A stretch of DNA of 64,000 bases from contig NC_134397.1 of assembly GCF_050003625.1 (NCBI RefSeq), forward strand, positions 148,489,526 to 148,553,525. Direction: 5' to 3'. Shown in pieces: positions 36,241-48,500 of the stretch. Below the pieces are notes generated by a model. That model made no database searches and was not told the origin of the DNA. It saw nothing but the letters and a program-made list of their open reading frames with translations. Source of the stretch: Haematobia irritans. Its lineage: Eukaryota > Arthropoda > Insecta > Diptera > Muscidae. The number at the start of each line of letters is the position of its first letter. Within the stretch, counting starts at the first letter, position 1. The translations under genes and the position numbers were made by a program.

Positions 36241-38088
36241 GTGAATTTTTCAATTTTTTGGGGGTGGTCACGAATTAAAGTCCTTTTCGCTCTAGGACGC
36301 ATATTTAAGGAGATATGGGCAAAAGAAGTTTTTCATATACAAATTTTATTTTTTTTAGGTTTTGGGTGGATTTTTCAATTTTTTGGTGTGGTCACGAATA
36401 AAAGTCCTTTTCGCTCTAGGACGCATATTTAAGGAGATATGGGCAAAAGAAGTTTTTCATATAAAAATTTCAATTTTTTTAGGTTTTGGGTGGATTTTTC
36501 AATTTTTTGGGGGTAGTCACGAATTAAAGTCCTTTTCGCTCTAGGACGCTTAGTTTAGGAGGTATGAGTAAAAGAAGTTTTTCATATAAAAATTTCAATT
36601 TTTTTAGATTTTGGGTGAATTTTTCAATTTTTTGGGGGTGGTCACGAATTAAAGTCTTTTTCGCTCTAGGACGCATATTTAAGGAGATATGGGCAAAAGA
36701 AGTTTTTCATATAAAAATTTCATGTTTTTTGGGTTTTGGGAGGATTTTTCAATTTTTTTGGTGTGGTCACGAATTAACGTCTTTTTCGCTCTAGGACGCA
36801 TATTTAAGGAGATATGGACAAAAGAAGTTTTTCATATAAAAATTTCAATTTTTTTTTAGGTTTTGGGTGGATTTTTCAATTTTTTGGGGGTGGTCACGAA
36901 TTAAAGTCCTTTTCGCTCTAGGAAGCTTAGTTTAAGAGATATGGGCAAAAGAAGTTTTTCATATAAAAATTTCATTTTTGTAGGTTTTGGGTGAATTTTT
37001 CAATTTTTTGGGGGAGGTCACGAATTAAAGTCCTTTTCGCTCTAGGACGCTTAGTTTAGGAGATATGGGCAAAAGAAGTTTTTCATATAAAAATTTCAAG
37101 TTTGTTAGGTTTTGGGTGAATTTTTCAATTTTTTGGGGGTGGTCACGAATTAAAGTCCTTTTCGCTCTAGGACGCTTAGTTTAGGAGATATGGGCAAAAG
37201 AAGTTTTTCATATAAAAATTTCAATTTTTTTTAGGTTTTGGGTGGATTTTTCAATTTTTTGGGGGTGGTCACGAATTAAAGTCCTTTTCGCTCTAGGAAG
37301 CTTAGTTTAAGAGATATGGGCAAAAGAAGTTTTTCATATAAAAATTTCATTTTTTTAGGTTTTGGGTGAATTTTTCAATTTTATGGGGATTGTCACGAAT
37401 TAAATTCCTTTTCGCTCTAGGACGCATATTTAAGGAGATATGGGCAAAAGAAGTTTTTCATATACAAATTTCAATTTTTTTTAGGTTTTGGGTAAATTTT
37501 TCAATTTTTTGGGGGTGGTCACGAATTAAAGTCCTTTTCGCTCTAGGACGCATATTTAAGGAGATATGGGCAAAAGAAGTTTTTTGGGTGGATTTTTCAA
37601 TTTTTTGGGGGTGGTCACGAATTAAAGTCCTTTTCGCTCTAGGACGCTTAGTTTAGGAGGTATGGGCAAAAGAAGTTTTTCATATAAAAATTTCAATTTT
37701 TTTAGGTTTTGGGTGAATTTTTCAATTTTTTGGGGGTGGTCACGAATTAAAGTCTTTTTCGCTCTAGGACGCATATTTAAGGAGATATGGGCAAAAGAAG
37801 TTTTTCATATAAAAATTTCATGTTTTTTAGGTTTTGGGTGGATTTTTCAATTTTTTGGGTGTGGTCACGAATTAACGTCCTTTTCGCTCTAGGACGCATA
37901 TTTAAGGAGATATGGACAAAAGAAGTTTTTCATATAAAAATTTCAATTTTTTTTAGGTTTTGGGTGGATTTTTCAATTTTTTGGGGGTGGTCACGAATTA
38001 AAGTCCTTTTCGCTCTAGGACGCTTAGTTTAGGAGGTATGGGCAAAAGAAGTTTTTCATATAAAAATTTCAATTTTTTTAGGTTTTGG
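36241..38088 (+). repeat. 1,848 bp higher-order repeat, unit 1
   Basis: About 15 monomers. Markers in order: CATATACAAATTTTA, TTGGTGTGGTC (36384), TATGAGTAAAAG (36564), GTTTTTTGGGTTTTGGGAGG, GGGGGAGGTCACG, CAAGTTTGTTAGG, CAATTTTATGGGGATTGTC, GGGTAAATTTTTC, and a 29 bp-deleted monomer at 37577 (AGAAGTTTTTTGGGTGG). All recur 1,848 bp downstream. Confidence 0.88.
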
Positions 38089-39960
38089 GTGAATTTTTCA
38101 ATTTTTTGGGGGTGGTCACGAATTAAAGTCCTTTTCGCTCTAGGACGCATATTTAAGGAGATATGGGCAAAAGAAGTTTTTCATATACAAATTTTATTTT
38201 TTTTAGGTTTTGGGTGGATTTTTCAATTTTTTGGTGTGGTCACGAATAAAAGTCCTTTTCGCTCTAGGACGCATATTTAAGGAGATATGGGCAAAAGAAG
38301 TTTTTCATATAAAAATTTCAATTTTTTTAGGTTTTGGGTGGATTTTTCAATTTTTTGGGGGTAGTCACGAATTAAAGTCCTTTTCGCTCTAGGACGCTTA
38401 GTTTAGGAGGTATGAGTAAAAGAAGTTTTTCATATAAAAATTTCAATTTTTTTAGATTTTGGGTGAATTTTTCAATTTTTTGGGGGTGGTCACGAATTAA
38501 AGTCTTTTTCGCTCTAGGACGCATATTTAAGGAGATATGGGCAAAAGAAGTTTTTCATATAAAAATTTCATGTTTTTTGGGTTTTGGGAGGATTTTTCAA
38601 TTTTTTTGGTGTGGTCACGAATTAACGTCTTTTTCGCTCTAGGACGCATATTTAAGGAGATATGGACAAAAGAAGTTTTTCATATAAAAATTTCAATTTT
38701 TTTTTAGGTTTTGGGTGGATTTTTCAATTTTTTGGGGGTGGTCACGAATTAAAGTCCTTTTCGCTCTAGGAAGCTTAGTTTAAGAGATATGGGCAAAAGA
38801 AGTTTTTCATATAAAAATTTCATTTTTGTAGGTTTTGGGTGAATTTTTCAATTTTTTGGGGGAGGTCACGAATTAAAGTCCTTTTCGCTCTAGGACGCTT
38901 AGTTTAGGAGATATGGGCAAAAGAAGTTTTTCATATAAAAATTTCAAGTTTGTTAGGTTTTGGGTGAATTTTTCAATTTTTTGGGGGTGGTCACGAATTA
39001 AAGTCCTTTTCGCTCTAGGACGCTTAGTTTAGGAGATATGGGCAAAAGAAGTTTTTCATATAAAAATTTCAATTTTTTTTAGGTTTTGGGTGGATTTTTC
39101 AATTTTTTGGGGGTGGTCACGAATTAAAGTCCTTTTCGCTCTAGGAAGCTTAGTTTAAGAGATATGGGCAAAAGAAGTTTTTCATATAAAAATTTCATTT
39201 TTTTAGGTTTTGGGTGAATTTTTCAATTTTATGGGGATTGTCACGAATTAAATTCCTTTTCGCTCTAGGACGCATATTTAAGGAGATATGGGCAAAAGAA
39301 GTTTTTCATATACAAATTTCAATTTTTTTTAGGTTTTGGGTAAATTTTTCAATTTTTTGGGGGTGGTCACGAATTAAAGTCCTTTTCGCTCTAGGACGCA
39401 TATTTAAGGAGATATGGGCAAAAGAAGTTTTTTGGGTGGATTTTTCAATTTTTTGGGGGTGGTCACGAATTAAAGTCCTTTTCGCTCTAGGACGCTTAGT
39501 TTAGGAGGTATGGGCAAAAGAAGTTTTTCATATAAAAATTTCAATTTTTTTAGGTTTTGGGTGAATTTTTCAATTTTTTGGGGGTGGTCACGAATTAAAG
39601 TCTTTTTCGCTCTAGGACGCATATTTAAGGAGATATGGGCAAAAGAAGTTTTTCATATAAAAATTTCATGTTTTTTAGGTTTTGGGTGGATTTTTCAATT
39701 TTTTGGGTGTGGTCACGAATTAACGTCCTTTTCGCTCTAGGACGCATATTTAAGGAGATATGGACAAAAGAAGTTTTTCATATAAAAATTTAAATTTTTT
39801 TTAGGTTTTGGGTGGATTTTTCAATTTTTTGGGGGTGGTCACGAATTAAAGTCCTTTTCGCTCTAGGACGCTTAGTTTAGGAGGTATGGGCAAAAGAAGT
39901 TTTTCATATAAAAATTTCAATTTTTTTAGGTTTTGGGTGAATTTTTCAATTTTTTGGGGG
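38089..39960 (+). repeat. 1,848 bp higher-order repeat, unit 2
   Basis: Tandem copy of 36241-38088 with the same markers at +1,848 bp, including the 29 bp-deleted monomer at 39425. I saw one substitution (ATTTAAATT near 39789 for ATTTCAATT). Identity ends near 39960, where this copy continues into a GTCTTT-type monomer. Confidence 0.88.
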
Positions 39961-40010
39961 TGGTCACGAATTAAAGTCTTTTTCGCTCTAGGACGCATAT
40001 TTAAGGAGAT

Positions 40011-40880
40011 ATGGGCAAAAGAAGTTTTTCATATAAAAATTTAAATTTTTTTAGGTTTTGGGTGGATTTTTCAATTTTTTGGGGGTGGTCACGAATTAAA
40101 GTCCTTTTCGCTCTAGGACGCATATTTAATGAGGTATGGACAAAAGAAGTTTTTCATATAAAAATTTCATTTTTTTTAGGTTTTGGGTGGATTTTTCAAT
40201 TTTTTGGGGGTGGTCACGAATTAAAGTCCTTTTCGCTCTAGGACGCATATTTAAGGAGATATGGGCAAAAGAAGTTTTTCATATAAAAATTTCATTTTTT
40301 TTAGGTTTTGGGTGGATTTTTCAATTTTTTTGGGGGTGGTCACGAATTAAAGTCCTTTTCGCTCTAGGACGCATATTTAAGGAGATATGGACAAAAGAAG
40401 TTTTTCATATAAAAATTTCAATTTTTTTAGGTTTTGGGTGGATTTTTCAATTTTTTGGGGTGGTCACGAATTAAAGTCCTTTTCGCTCTAGGACGCATAT
40501 TTAAGGAGATATGGGCAAAAGAAGTTTTTCATATAAAAATTTAAATTTTTTTAGGTTTTGGGTGGATTTTTCAATTTTTTGGGGGTGGTCACGAATTAAA
40601 GTCCTTTTCGCTCTAGGACGCATATTTAATGAGGTATGGACAAAAGAAGTTTTTCATATAAAAATTTAAATTTTTTTAGGTTTTGGGTGGATTTTTCAAT
40701 TTTTTGGGGGTGGTCACGAATTAAAGTCCTTTTCGCTCTAGGACGCATATTTAATGAGGTATGGACAAAAGAAGTTTTTCATATAAAAATTTCAATTTTT
40801 TTAGGTTTTGGGTGGATTTTTCAATTTTTTGGGGGTGGTCACGAATTAAAGTCCTTTTCGCTCTAGGACGCATATTTAAG
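40011..40880 (+). repeat. Five-monomer repeat with GAGGTATGGAC marker
   Basis: The rare run TTTAATGAGGTATGGAC occurs at about 40126, 40627 and 40752. The 40011 and 40636 units begin alike, an offset of 625 bp or five monomers. The same rare marker and preceding unit occur once in the left array near 15224, about 24.9 kb away and on the other side of the retroelement. Confidence 0.7.
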
Positions 40881-41149
40881 GAGATATGGGCAAAAGAAGT
40901 TTTTCATATAAAAATTTCATTTTTTTTTAGGTTTTGGGTGGATTTTTCAATTTTTTTGGGGGTGGTCACGAATTAAAGTCCTTTTCGCTCTAGGACGCAT
41001 ATTTAAGGAGATATGGACAAAAGAAGTTTTTCATATAAAAATTTCAATTTTTTTAGGTTTTGGGTGGATTTTTCAATTTTTTGGGATGGTCACGAATTAA
41101 AGTCCTTTTCGCTCTAGGACGCTTAGTTTAGGAGATATGGGCAAAAGAA

Positions 41150-42480
41150 GTTTTTCATATAAAAATTTAATTTTTTTAGGTTTTGGGTGAATTTTTCAAT
41201 TTTTTGGGGGTGGTCACGAATTAAAGTCCTTTTCGCTCTAGGACGCTTAGTTTAGGAGATATGGGCAAAAGAAGTTTTTCATATAAAAATTTCAATTTTT
41301 TTAGGTTTTGGATGGATTTTCAATTTTTTGGGTGTGGTCACGAATAAAAGTCCTTTTCGCTCTAGGACGCATATTTAAGGAGATATGGGCAAAAGAAGTT
41401 TTTCATATAAAAATTTCAATTTTTTTAGGTTTTGGGTGGATTTTTCAATTTTTTGGGGTGGTCACGAATTAAAGTCCTTTTCGCTCTAGGACGCATATTT
41501 AAGGAGATATGGGCAAAAGAAGTTTTTCATATAAAAATTTCAATTTTTTTAGGTTTTGGGTGGATTTTTAAATTTTTTTGGGGGTGGTCACGAATTAAAG
41601 TCCTTTTCGCTCTAGGACGCATATTTAAGGAGATATGGGCAAAAGAAGTTTTTCATATAAAAATTTCATTTTTTTTAGGTTTTGGGTGGGTTTTTCAATT
41701 TTTTTGGGGGTGGTCACGAATTAAAGTCCTTTTCGCTCTAGGACGTATATTTAAGGAGATATGGGCAAAAGAAGTTTTTCATATACAAATTTCATTTTTT
41801 TTAGGTTTTGGGTGGATTTTTCAATTTTTTGGGTGTGGTCACGAATAAAAGTCCTTTTCGCTCTAGGACGCATATTTAAGGAGATATGGGCAAAAGAAGT
41901 TTTTCATATAAAAATTTCAATTTTTTTAGGTTTTGGGTGGATTTTTCATTTTTTTGGGGGTGGTCATCAATTAAAGTCCTTTTCGCTCTAGGACGCATAT
42001 TTAAGGAGATATGGGCAAAAGAAGTTTTTCATATAAAAATTTCAATTTTTTTAGGTTTTGGGTGGATTTTTCAATTTTTTGGGGGTGGTCACGAATTAAA
42101 GTCCTTTTCGCTCTAGGACGCTTAGTTTAGGAGATATGGGCAAAAGAAGTTTTTCATATAAAAATTTAATTTTTTTAGGTTTTGGGTGAATTTTTCAGTT
42201 TTTTGGGGGTGGTCACGAATTAAAGTCCTTTTCGCTCTAGGACGCTTAGTTTAGGAGATATGGGCAAAAGAAGTTTTTCATATAAAAATTTCAATTTTTT
42301 TAGGTTTTGGATGGATTTTTCAATTTTTTGGGTGTGGTCACGAATAAAAGTCCTTTTCGCTCTAGGACGCATATTTAAGGAGATATGGGCAAAAGAAGTT
42401 TTTCATATAAAAATTTCAATTTTTTTAGGTTTTGGGTGGATTTTTCAATTTTTTGGGGTGGTCACGAATTAAAGTCCTTT
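41150..42480 (+). repeat. Eight-monomer repeat (999 bp offset)
   Basis: A shortened AAAAATTTAATTTTTTTAGG monomer followed by GGATGGATTT and GAATAAAAG monomers occurs at 41161 and again at 42160, an offset of 999 bp. The downstream copy ends at a 20 bp-deleted monomer at about 42494 (GGACGCAAAAGAAG), where GC repeats flank the missing bases. Confidence 0.7.
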
Positions 42481-43563
42481 TCGCTCTAGGACGCAAAAGA
42501 AGTTTTTCATATAAAAATTTCAATTTTTGTGGTTTTGGGTGGATTTTTCAATTTTTTGGGGGTGGTCACGAATTAAAGTCCTTTTCGCTCTAGGACGCAT
42601 ATTTAAGGAGATATGGGCAAAAGAAGTTTTTCATATAAAAATTTCATGTTTTTTAGGTTTTGGGTGGATTTTTCAATTTTTTGGGGGTGGTCACGAATTA
42701 AAGTCCTTTTCGCTCTAGGACGCTTAGTTTAGGAGATATGGGCAAAAGAAGTTTTTCATATAAAAATTTCAATTTTTTTAGGTTTTGGGTGGATTTTTCA
42801 ATTTTTTGGGGGTGGTCACGAATTAAAGTCCTTTTCGCTCTAGGACGCATATTTAAGGAGATATGGGCAAAAGAAGTTTTTCATATAAAAATTTTAATTT
42901 TTTTAAGTTTTGGGTGGATTTTTCAATTTTTTGGGGGTGGTCACGAATTAAAGTCTTTTTCGCTCTAGGACGCATATTTAAGGAGATATGGGCAAAAAAA
43001 GTTTTTCATATAAAAATTTCAATTTTTTTTAGGTTTTGGGTGGATTTTTCAATTTTTTGGGGTGGTCACGAATTAGAGTCCTTTTCGCTCTAGGACGCAT
43101 ATTTAAGGAGATATGGGCGAAAGAAGCTTTTCATATAAAAATTTCAATTTTTTTAGGTTTTGGGTGGATTTTTCAATTTTTTGGGGGGTGGTCACGAATT
43201 AAAGTCCTTTTCGCTCTAGGACGCATATTTAAGGAGATATGGGCAAAAGAAGTTTTTCATATAAAAATTTACATTTTTTTAGGTTTTGGGTGAATTTTTC
43301 AATTTTTTGGGGGTGGTCACGAATTAAAGTCCTTTTCGCTCTAGGACGCTTAGTTTAGGAGATATGGGCAAAAGAAGTTTTTCATATAAAAATTTCAATT
43401 TTTTTAGGTTTTGGGTGGATTTTTCAATTTTTTGGGGGTGGTCACGAATTAAAGTCCTTTTCGCTCCAGGACGCATATTTAAGGAGATATGGGCAAAAGA
43501 AGTTTTTCATATAAAAATTTCATGTTTTTTAGGTTTTGGGTGGATTTTTCAATTTTTTTGGGG

Positions 43564-43640
43564 TGGTCACGAATTAAAGTCCTTTTCGCTCTAGGACGCA
43601 TATTTAAGGAGAATTTTTCAATTTTTTGGGGGTGGCCACG
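43564..43640 (+). repeat. 57 bp-deleted monomer
   Basis: TTTAAGGAGA runs straight into ATTTTTCAATTTTTTGG at 43606-43626. The two G-rich anchors (GTGGTCACG at 43564, GTGGCCACG at 43632) are 68 bp apart instead of 125. This is a single-event deletion, and I found no second copy. Confidence 0.85.
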
Positions 43641-44058
43641 AATTAAAGTCCTTTTCGCTCTAGGACGCATATTTAAGGAGATATGGGCAAAAGAAGTTTT
43701 TCATATAAAAATTTCAATTTTTTTAGGTTTTGGGTGGATTTTTCAATTTTTTGGGGGTGGTCACGAATTAAAGTCCTTTTCGCTCTAGGACGCTTAGTTT
43801 AGGAGATATGGGCAAAAGAAGTTTTTCATATAAAAATTTCAATTTTTTTAGGTTTTGGGTGGATTTTTCAATTTTTTGGGGGTGGTCACGAATTAAAGTC
43901 CTTTTCGCTCTAGGACGCTTAGTTTAGGAGATATGGGCAAAAGAAGTTTTTCATATAAAAATTTCAATTTTTTTTAGGTTTTGGGTGGATTTTTCAATTT
44001 TTTGGGGGTGGTCACGAATTAAAGTCCTTTTCGCTCTAGGACGCATATTTAAGGAGAT

Positions 44059-44558
44059 ATGGGCAAAAGAAGTTTTTCATATAAAAATTTCAATTTTTTT
44101 AAGTTTTGGGTGGATTTTTCAATTTTTTGGGGGTGGTCACGAATTAAAGTCCTTTTCGCTCTAGGACGCATATTTAAGGAGATATGGACAAAAGAAGTTT
44201 TTCATATACAAATTTCAATTTTTTTAGGTTTTGGGTGGATTTTTCAATTTTTTGGGGGTGGTCACGAATTAAAGTCCTTTTCGCTCTAGGACGCATATTT
44301 AAGGAGATATGGGCAAAAGAAGTTTTTCATATAAAAATTTCAATTTTTTTAAGTTTTGGGTGGATTTTTCAATTTTTTGGGGGTGGTCACGAATTAAAGT
44401 CCTTTTCGCTCTAGGACGCATATTTAAGGAGATATGGACAAAAGAAGTTTTTCATATACAAATTTCAATTTTTTTAGGTTTTGGGTGGATTTTTCAATTT
44501 TTTGGGGGTGGTCACGAATTAAAGTCCTTTTCGCTCTAGGACACTTAGTTTAGGAGAT
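44059..44558 (+). repeat. Perfect-looking dimer tandem repeat (250 bp unit)
   Basis: The pair of monomers at 44059-44308 (TTTTTTTAAGTTTTGGG unit, then GGACAAAAG with CATATACAAATT) is repeated at 44309-44558, differing near the end by ACACTTAG for GCATATT. The same pair recurs at 47019 and 51686 in later blocks. Confidence 0.85.
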
Positions 44559-45540
44559 ATGGGCAAAAGAAGTTTTTCATATAAAAATTTCATTTTTTTT
44601 AGGTTTTGGGTGAATTTTTCAATTTTTTGGGGGTGGTCACGAATTAAAGTCCTTTTCGCTCTAGGACGCATATTTAAGGAGATATGGGCAAAAGAAGTTT
44701 TTCATATAAAAATTTCAATTTTTTTAGGTTTTGGGTGGATTTTTCAATTTTTGTGGGGGTGGTCACGAATTAAAGTCCTTTTCGCTCTAGGACGCATATT
44801 TATGGAGATATGGGCAAAAGAAGTTTTTCATATAAAAATTTCAATTTTTTTAGGTTTTGGGTGGATTTTTAAATTTTTTTGGGGGTGGTCACGAATTAAA
44901 ATCCTTTTCGCTCTAGGACGCATATTTAAGGAGATATGGGCAAAAGAAGTTTTTCATATAAAAATTTCAATTTTTTTAGGTTTTGGGTGGATTTTTCAAT
45001 TTTTTGGGGGTGGTCACGAATTAAAGTCCTTTTCGCTCTAGGACGCTTAGTTTAGGAGATATGGGCAAAAGAAGTTTTTCATATAAAAATTTCAATTTTT
45101 TTAGGTTTTGGGTGGATTTTTCAATTTTTTGGGAGTGGTCACGAATTAAAGTCCTTTTCGCTCTAGGACGCTTAGTTTAAGAGATATGGGCAAAAGAAGT
45201 TTTTCATATAAAAATTTCAATTTTTTAGGTTTTGGGTGGATTTTTCAATTTTTTGGGGGTGGTCACGAATTAAAGTCCATTTCGCTCTAGGACGCATATT
45301 TAAGGAGATATGGGCAAAATAAGTTTTTCATATAAAAATTTCAATTTTTTTAGGTTTTGGGTGGATTTTTCAATTTTTTGGGGGTGGTCACGAATTAAAG
45401 TCCTTTTCGCTCTAGGACGCATATTTAAGAAGATATGGGCAAAAGAAGTTTTTCATATAAAAATTTCAATTTTTTTAGGTTTTGGGTGGATTTTTCAATT
45501 TTTTGGGGGTGGTCACGAATTAAAGTCCTTTTCGCTCTAG
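44559..45540 (+). repeat. Block seeding the later high-order repeats, copy 1
   Basis: Contains two successive 126 bp monomers (starts at 44684, 44810 and 44936), so one frame stays open for 160 codons (44559-45041); this is a by-product, not a gene. The block recurs at 47270 (+2,711 bp) and 51937 (+4,667 bp more), sharing CAATTTTTGTGGGGG, TTTATGGAGAT, AAATCCTTTTCGC, AAGTCCATTTCGC and the GGGCAAAATAAG monomer. Confidence 0.8.
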
Positions 45541-45559
45541 GACGCATATTTAAGGAGAT

Positions 45560-48500
45560 ATGGGCAAAAGAAGTTTTTCATATACAAATTTAAATTTTTT
45601 AGGTTTTGGTGGATTTTTAAATTTTTTGGGGGTGGTCACGAATTAAAGTCCTTTTCGCTCTAGGACGCATATTTAAGGAGATATGGGCAAAAGAAGTTTT
45701 TCATATAAAAATTTCAATTTTTTAGGTTTTGGGTGGATTTTTCAATTTTTTGGGGGTGGTCACGAATTAAAGTCCTTTTCGCTCTAGGACGCATATTTAA
45801 GGAGATATGGGCAAAAGAAGTTTTTCATATAAAAATTTCAATTTTTTTAGGTTTTGGGTGGATTTTTCAATTTTTTGGGGGTGGTCACGAATTAAAGTCG
45901 TTTTCGCTCTAGGACGCTTAGTTTAGGAGATATGGGCAAAAGAAGTTTTTCATATAAAAATTTTATTTTTTTTAGGTTTTGGGTGGATTTTTCAATTTTT
46001 TAGGGGTGGTCACGAATTAAAGTCCTTTTCGCTCTAGGACGCATATTTAAGGAGGTATGGGCAAAAGAAGTTTTTCATATAGAAATTTCAATTTTTTTAG
46101 GTTTTGGGTGGATTTTTCAATTTTTTGGGGTAGGTCACGAATTAAAGTCCTTTTCGCTCTAGGACGCATATTTAAGGAGATATGGGCAAAAGAAGTTTTT
46201 CATATAAAAATTTCATTTTTTTTAGGTTTTGGGTGGAGTTTTCAATTTTTTGGAGGTGGTCACGAATTAAAGTCCTTTTCGCTCTAGGACGCATATTTAA
46301 GGAGATATGGGCAAAAGAAGTTTTTCATATAAAAATTTCAATTTTTTTAGGTTTTGGGTGGATTTTTCAATTTTTTGGGGGTGGTCACGAATTAAAGTCC
46401 TTTTCGCTCTAGGACGCTTAGTTTAAGAGATATGGGCAAAAGAAGTTTTTCATATAAAAATTTCAATTTTTTTAGGTTTTGGGTGGATTTTTCAATTTTT
46501 TTGGGGTGGTCACGAATTAAAGTCCTTTTCGCTCTAGGACACATATTTAAGGAGATATGGTCAAAAGAGGTTTTTCATATAAAAATTTCAATTTTTTTAG
46601 GTTTTGGGAGAATTTTTCAATTTTTTGGGGGTGGTCACGAATTAAAGTCCTTTTCGCTCCAGGACGCTTAGTTTAGGTTTTTTTAGGTTTTGGGTGGATT
46701 TTTCAATTTTTTGGGGGTGGTCACGAATTAAAGTCCTTTTCGCTCTAGGACGCATATTTAAGGAGATATGGGCAAAAGAAGTTTTTCATATAAACATTTA
46801 AATTTTTTTAGGTTTTGGGTGGATTTTTCAATTTTTTGGGGGTGGTCACGAATTAAAGTCCTTTTCGCTCTAGGACGCATATTTAAGGAGATATGGGCAA
46901 AAGAAGTTTTTCATATAAACATTTAAATTTTTTTAGGTTTTGGGTGGATTTTTCAATTTTTGTGGGGGTGGTCACGAATTAAAGTCCTTTTCGCTCTAGG
47001 ACGCATATTTATGGAGATATGGGCAAAAGAAGTTTTTCATATAAAAATTTCAATTTTTTTAAGTTTTGGGTGGATTTTTCAATTTTTTGGGGGTGGTCAC
47101 GAATTAAAGTCCTTTTCGCTCTAGGACGCATATTTAAGGAGATATGGACAAAAGAAGTTTTTCATATACAAATTTCAATTTTTTTAGGTTTTGGGTGGAT
47201 ATTTTCAATTTTTTGGGGGTGGTCACGAATTAAAGTCCTTTTCGCTCTAGGACACTTAGTTTAGGAGATATGGGCAAAAGAAGTTTTTCATATAAAAATT
47301 TCATTTTTTTTAGGTTTTGGGTGAATTTTTCAATTTTTTGGGGGTGGTCACGAATTAAAGTCCTTTTCGCTCTAGGACGCATATTTAAGGAGATATGGGC
47401 AAAAGAAGTTTTTCATATAAAAATTTCAATTTTTTTAGGTTTTGGGTGGATTTTTCAATTTTTGTGGGGGTGGTCACGAATTAAAGTCCTTTTCGCTCTA
47501 GGACGCATATTTATGGAGATATGGGCAAAAGAAGTTTTTCATATAAAAATTTCAATTTTTTTAGGTTTTGGGTGGATTTTTAAATTTTTTTCGGGGTGGT
47601 CACGAATTAAAATCCTTTTCGCTCTAGGACGCATATTTAAGGAGATATGGGCAAAAGAAGTTTTTCATATAAAAATTTCAATTTTTTTAGGTTTTGGGTG
47701 GATTTTTCAATTTTTTGGGGGTGGTCACGAATTAAAGTCCTTTTCGCTCTAGGACGCTTAGTTTAGGAGATATGGGCAAAAGAAGTTTTTCATATAAAAA
47801 TTTCAATTTTTTTAGGTTTTGGGTGGATTTTTCAATTTTTTGGGGGTGGTCACGAATTAAAGTCCTTTTCGCTCTAGGACGCTTAGTTTAAGAGATATGG
47901 GCAAAAGAAGTTTTTCATATAAAAATTTCAATTTTTTAGGTTTTGGGTGGATTTTTCAATTTTTTGGGGGTGGTCACGAATTAAAGTCCATTTCGCTCTA
48001 GGACGCATATTTAAGGAGATATGGGCAAAATAAGTTTTTCATATAAAAATTTCAATTTTTTTAGGTTTTGGGTGGATTTTTCAATTTTTTGGGGGTGGTC
48101 ACGAATTAAAGTCCTTTTCGTTCTAGGACGCATATTTAAGGAGATATGGGCAAAAGAAGTTTTTCATATAAAAATTTCAATTTTTTTAGGTTTTGGGTGG
48201 ATTTTTCAATTTTTTGGGGGTGGTCACGAATTAAAGTCCTTTTCGCTCTAGGACGCATATTTAAGGAGATATGGGCAAAAGAAGTTTTTCATATACAAAT
48301 TTAAATTTTTTAGGTTTTGGTGGATTTTTCAATTTTTTGGGGGTGGTCACGAATTAAAGTCCTTTTCGCTCTAGGACGCATATTTAAGGAGATATGGGCA
48401 AAAGAAGTTTTTCATATAACACTTTCAATTTTTTTAGGTTTTGGGTGGATTTTTCAATTTTTTGAGGGTGGTCACGAATTAAAGTCCTTTTCGCTCTAGG

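Noticed and set aside
43479..43670. Minus-strand open frame of 63 codons across a deleted monomer.
   Set aside because: It is created by the 57 bp deletion in a satellite unit, with no independent support.
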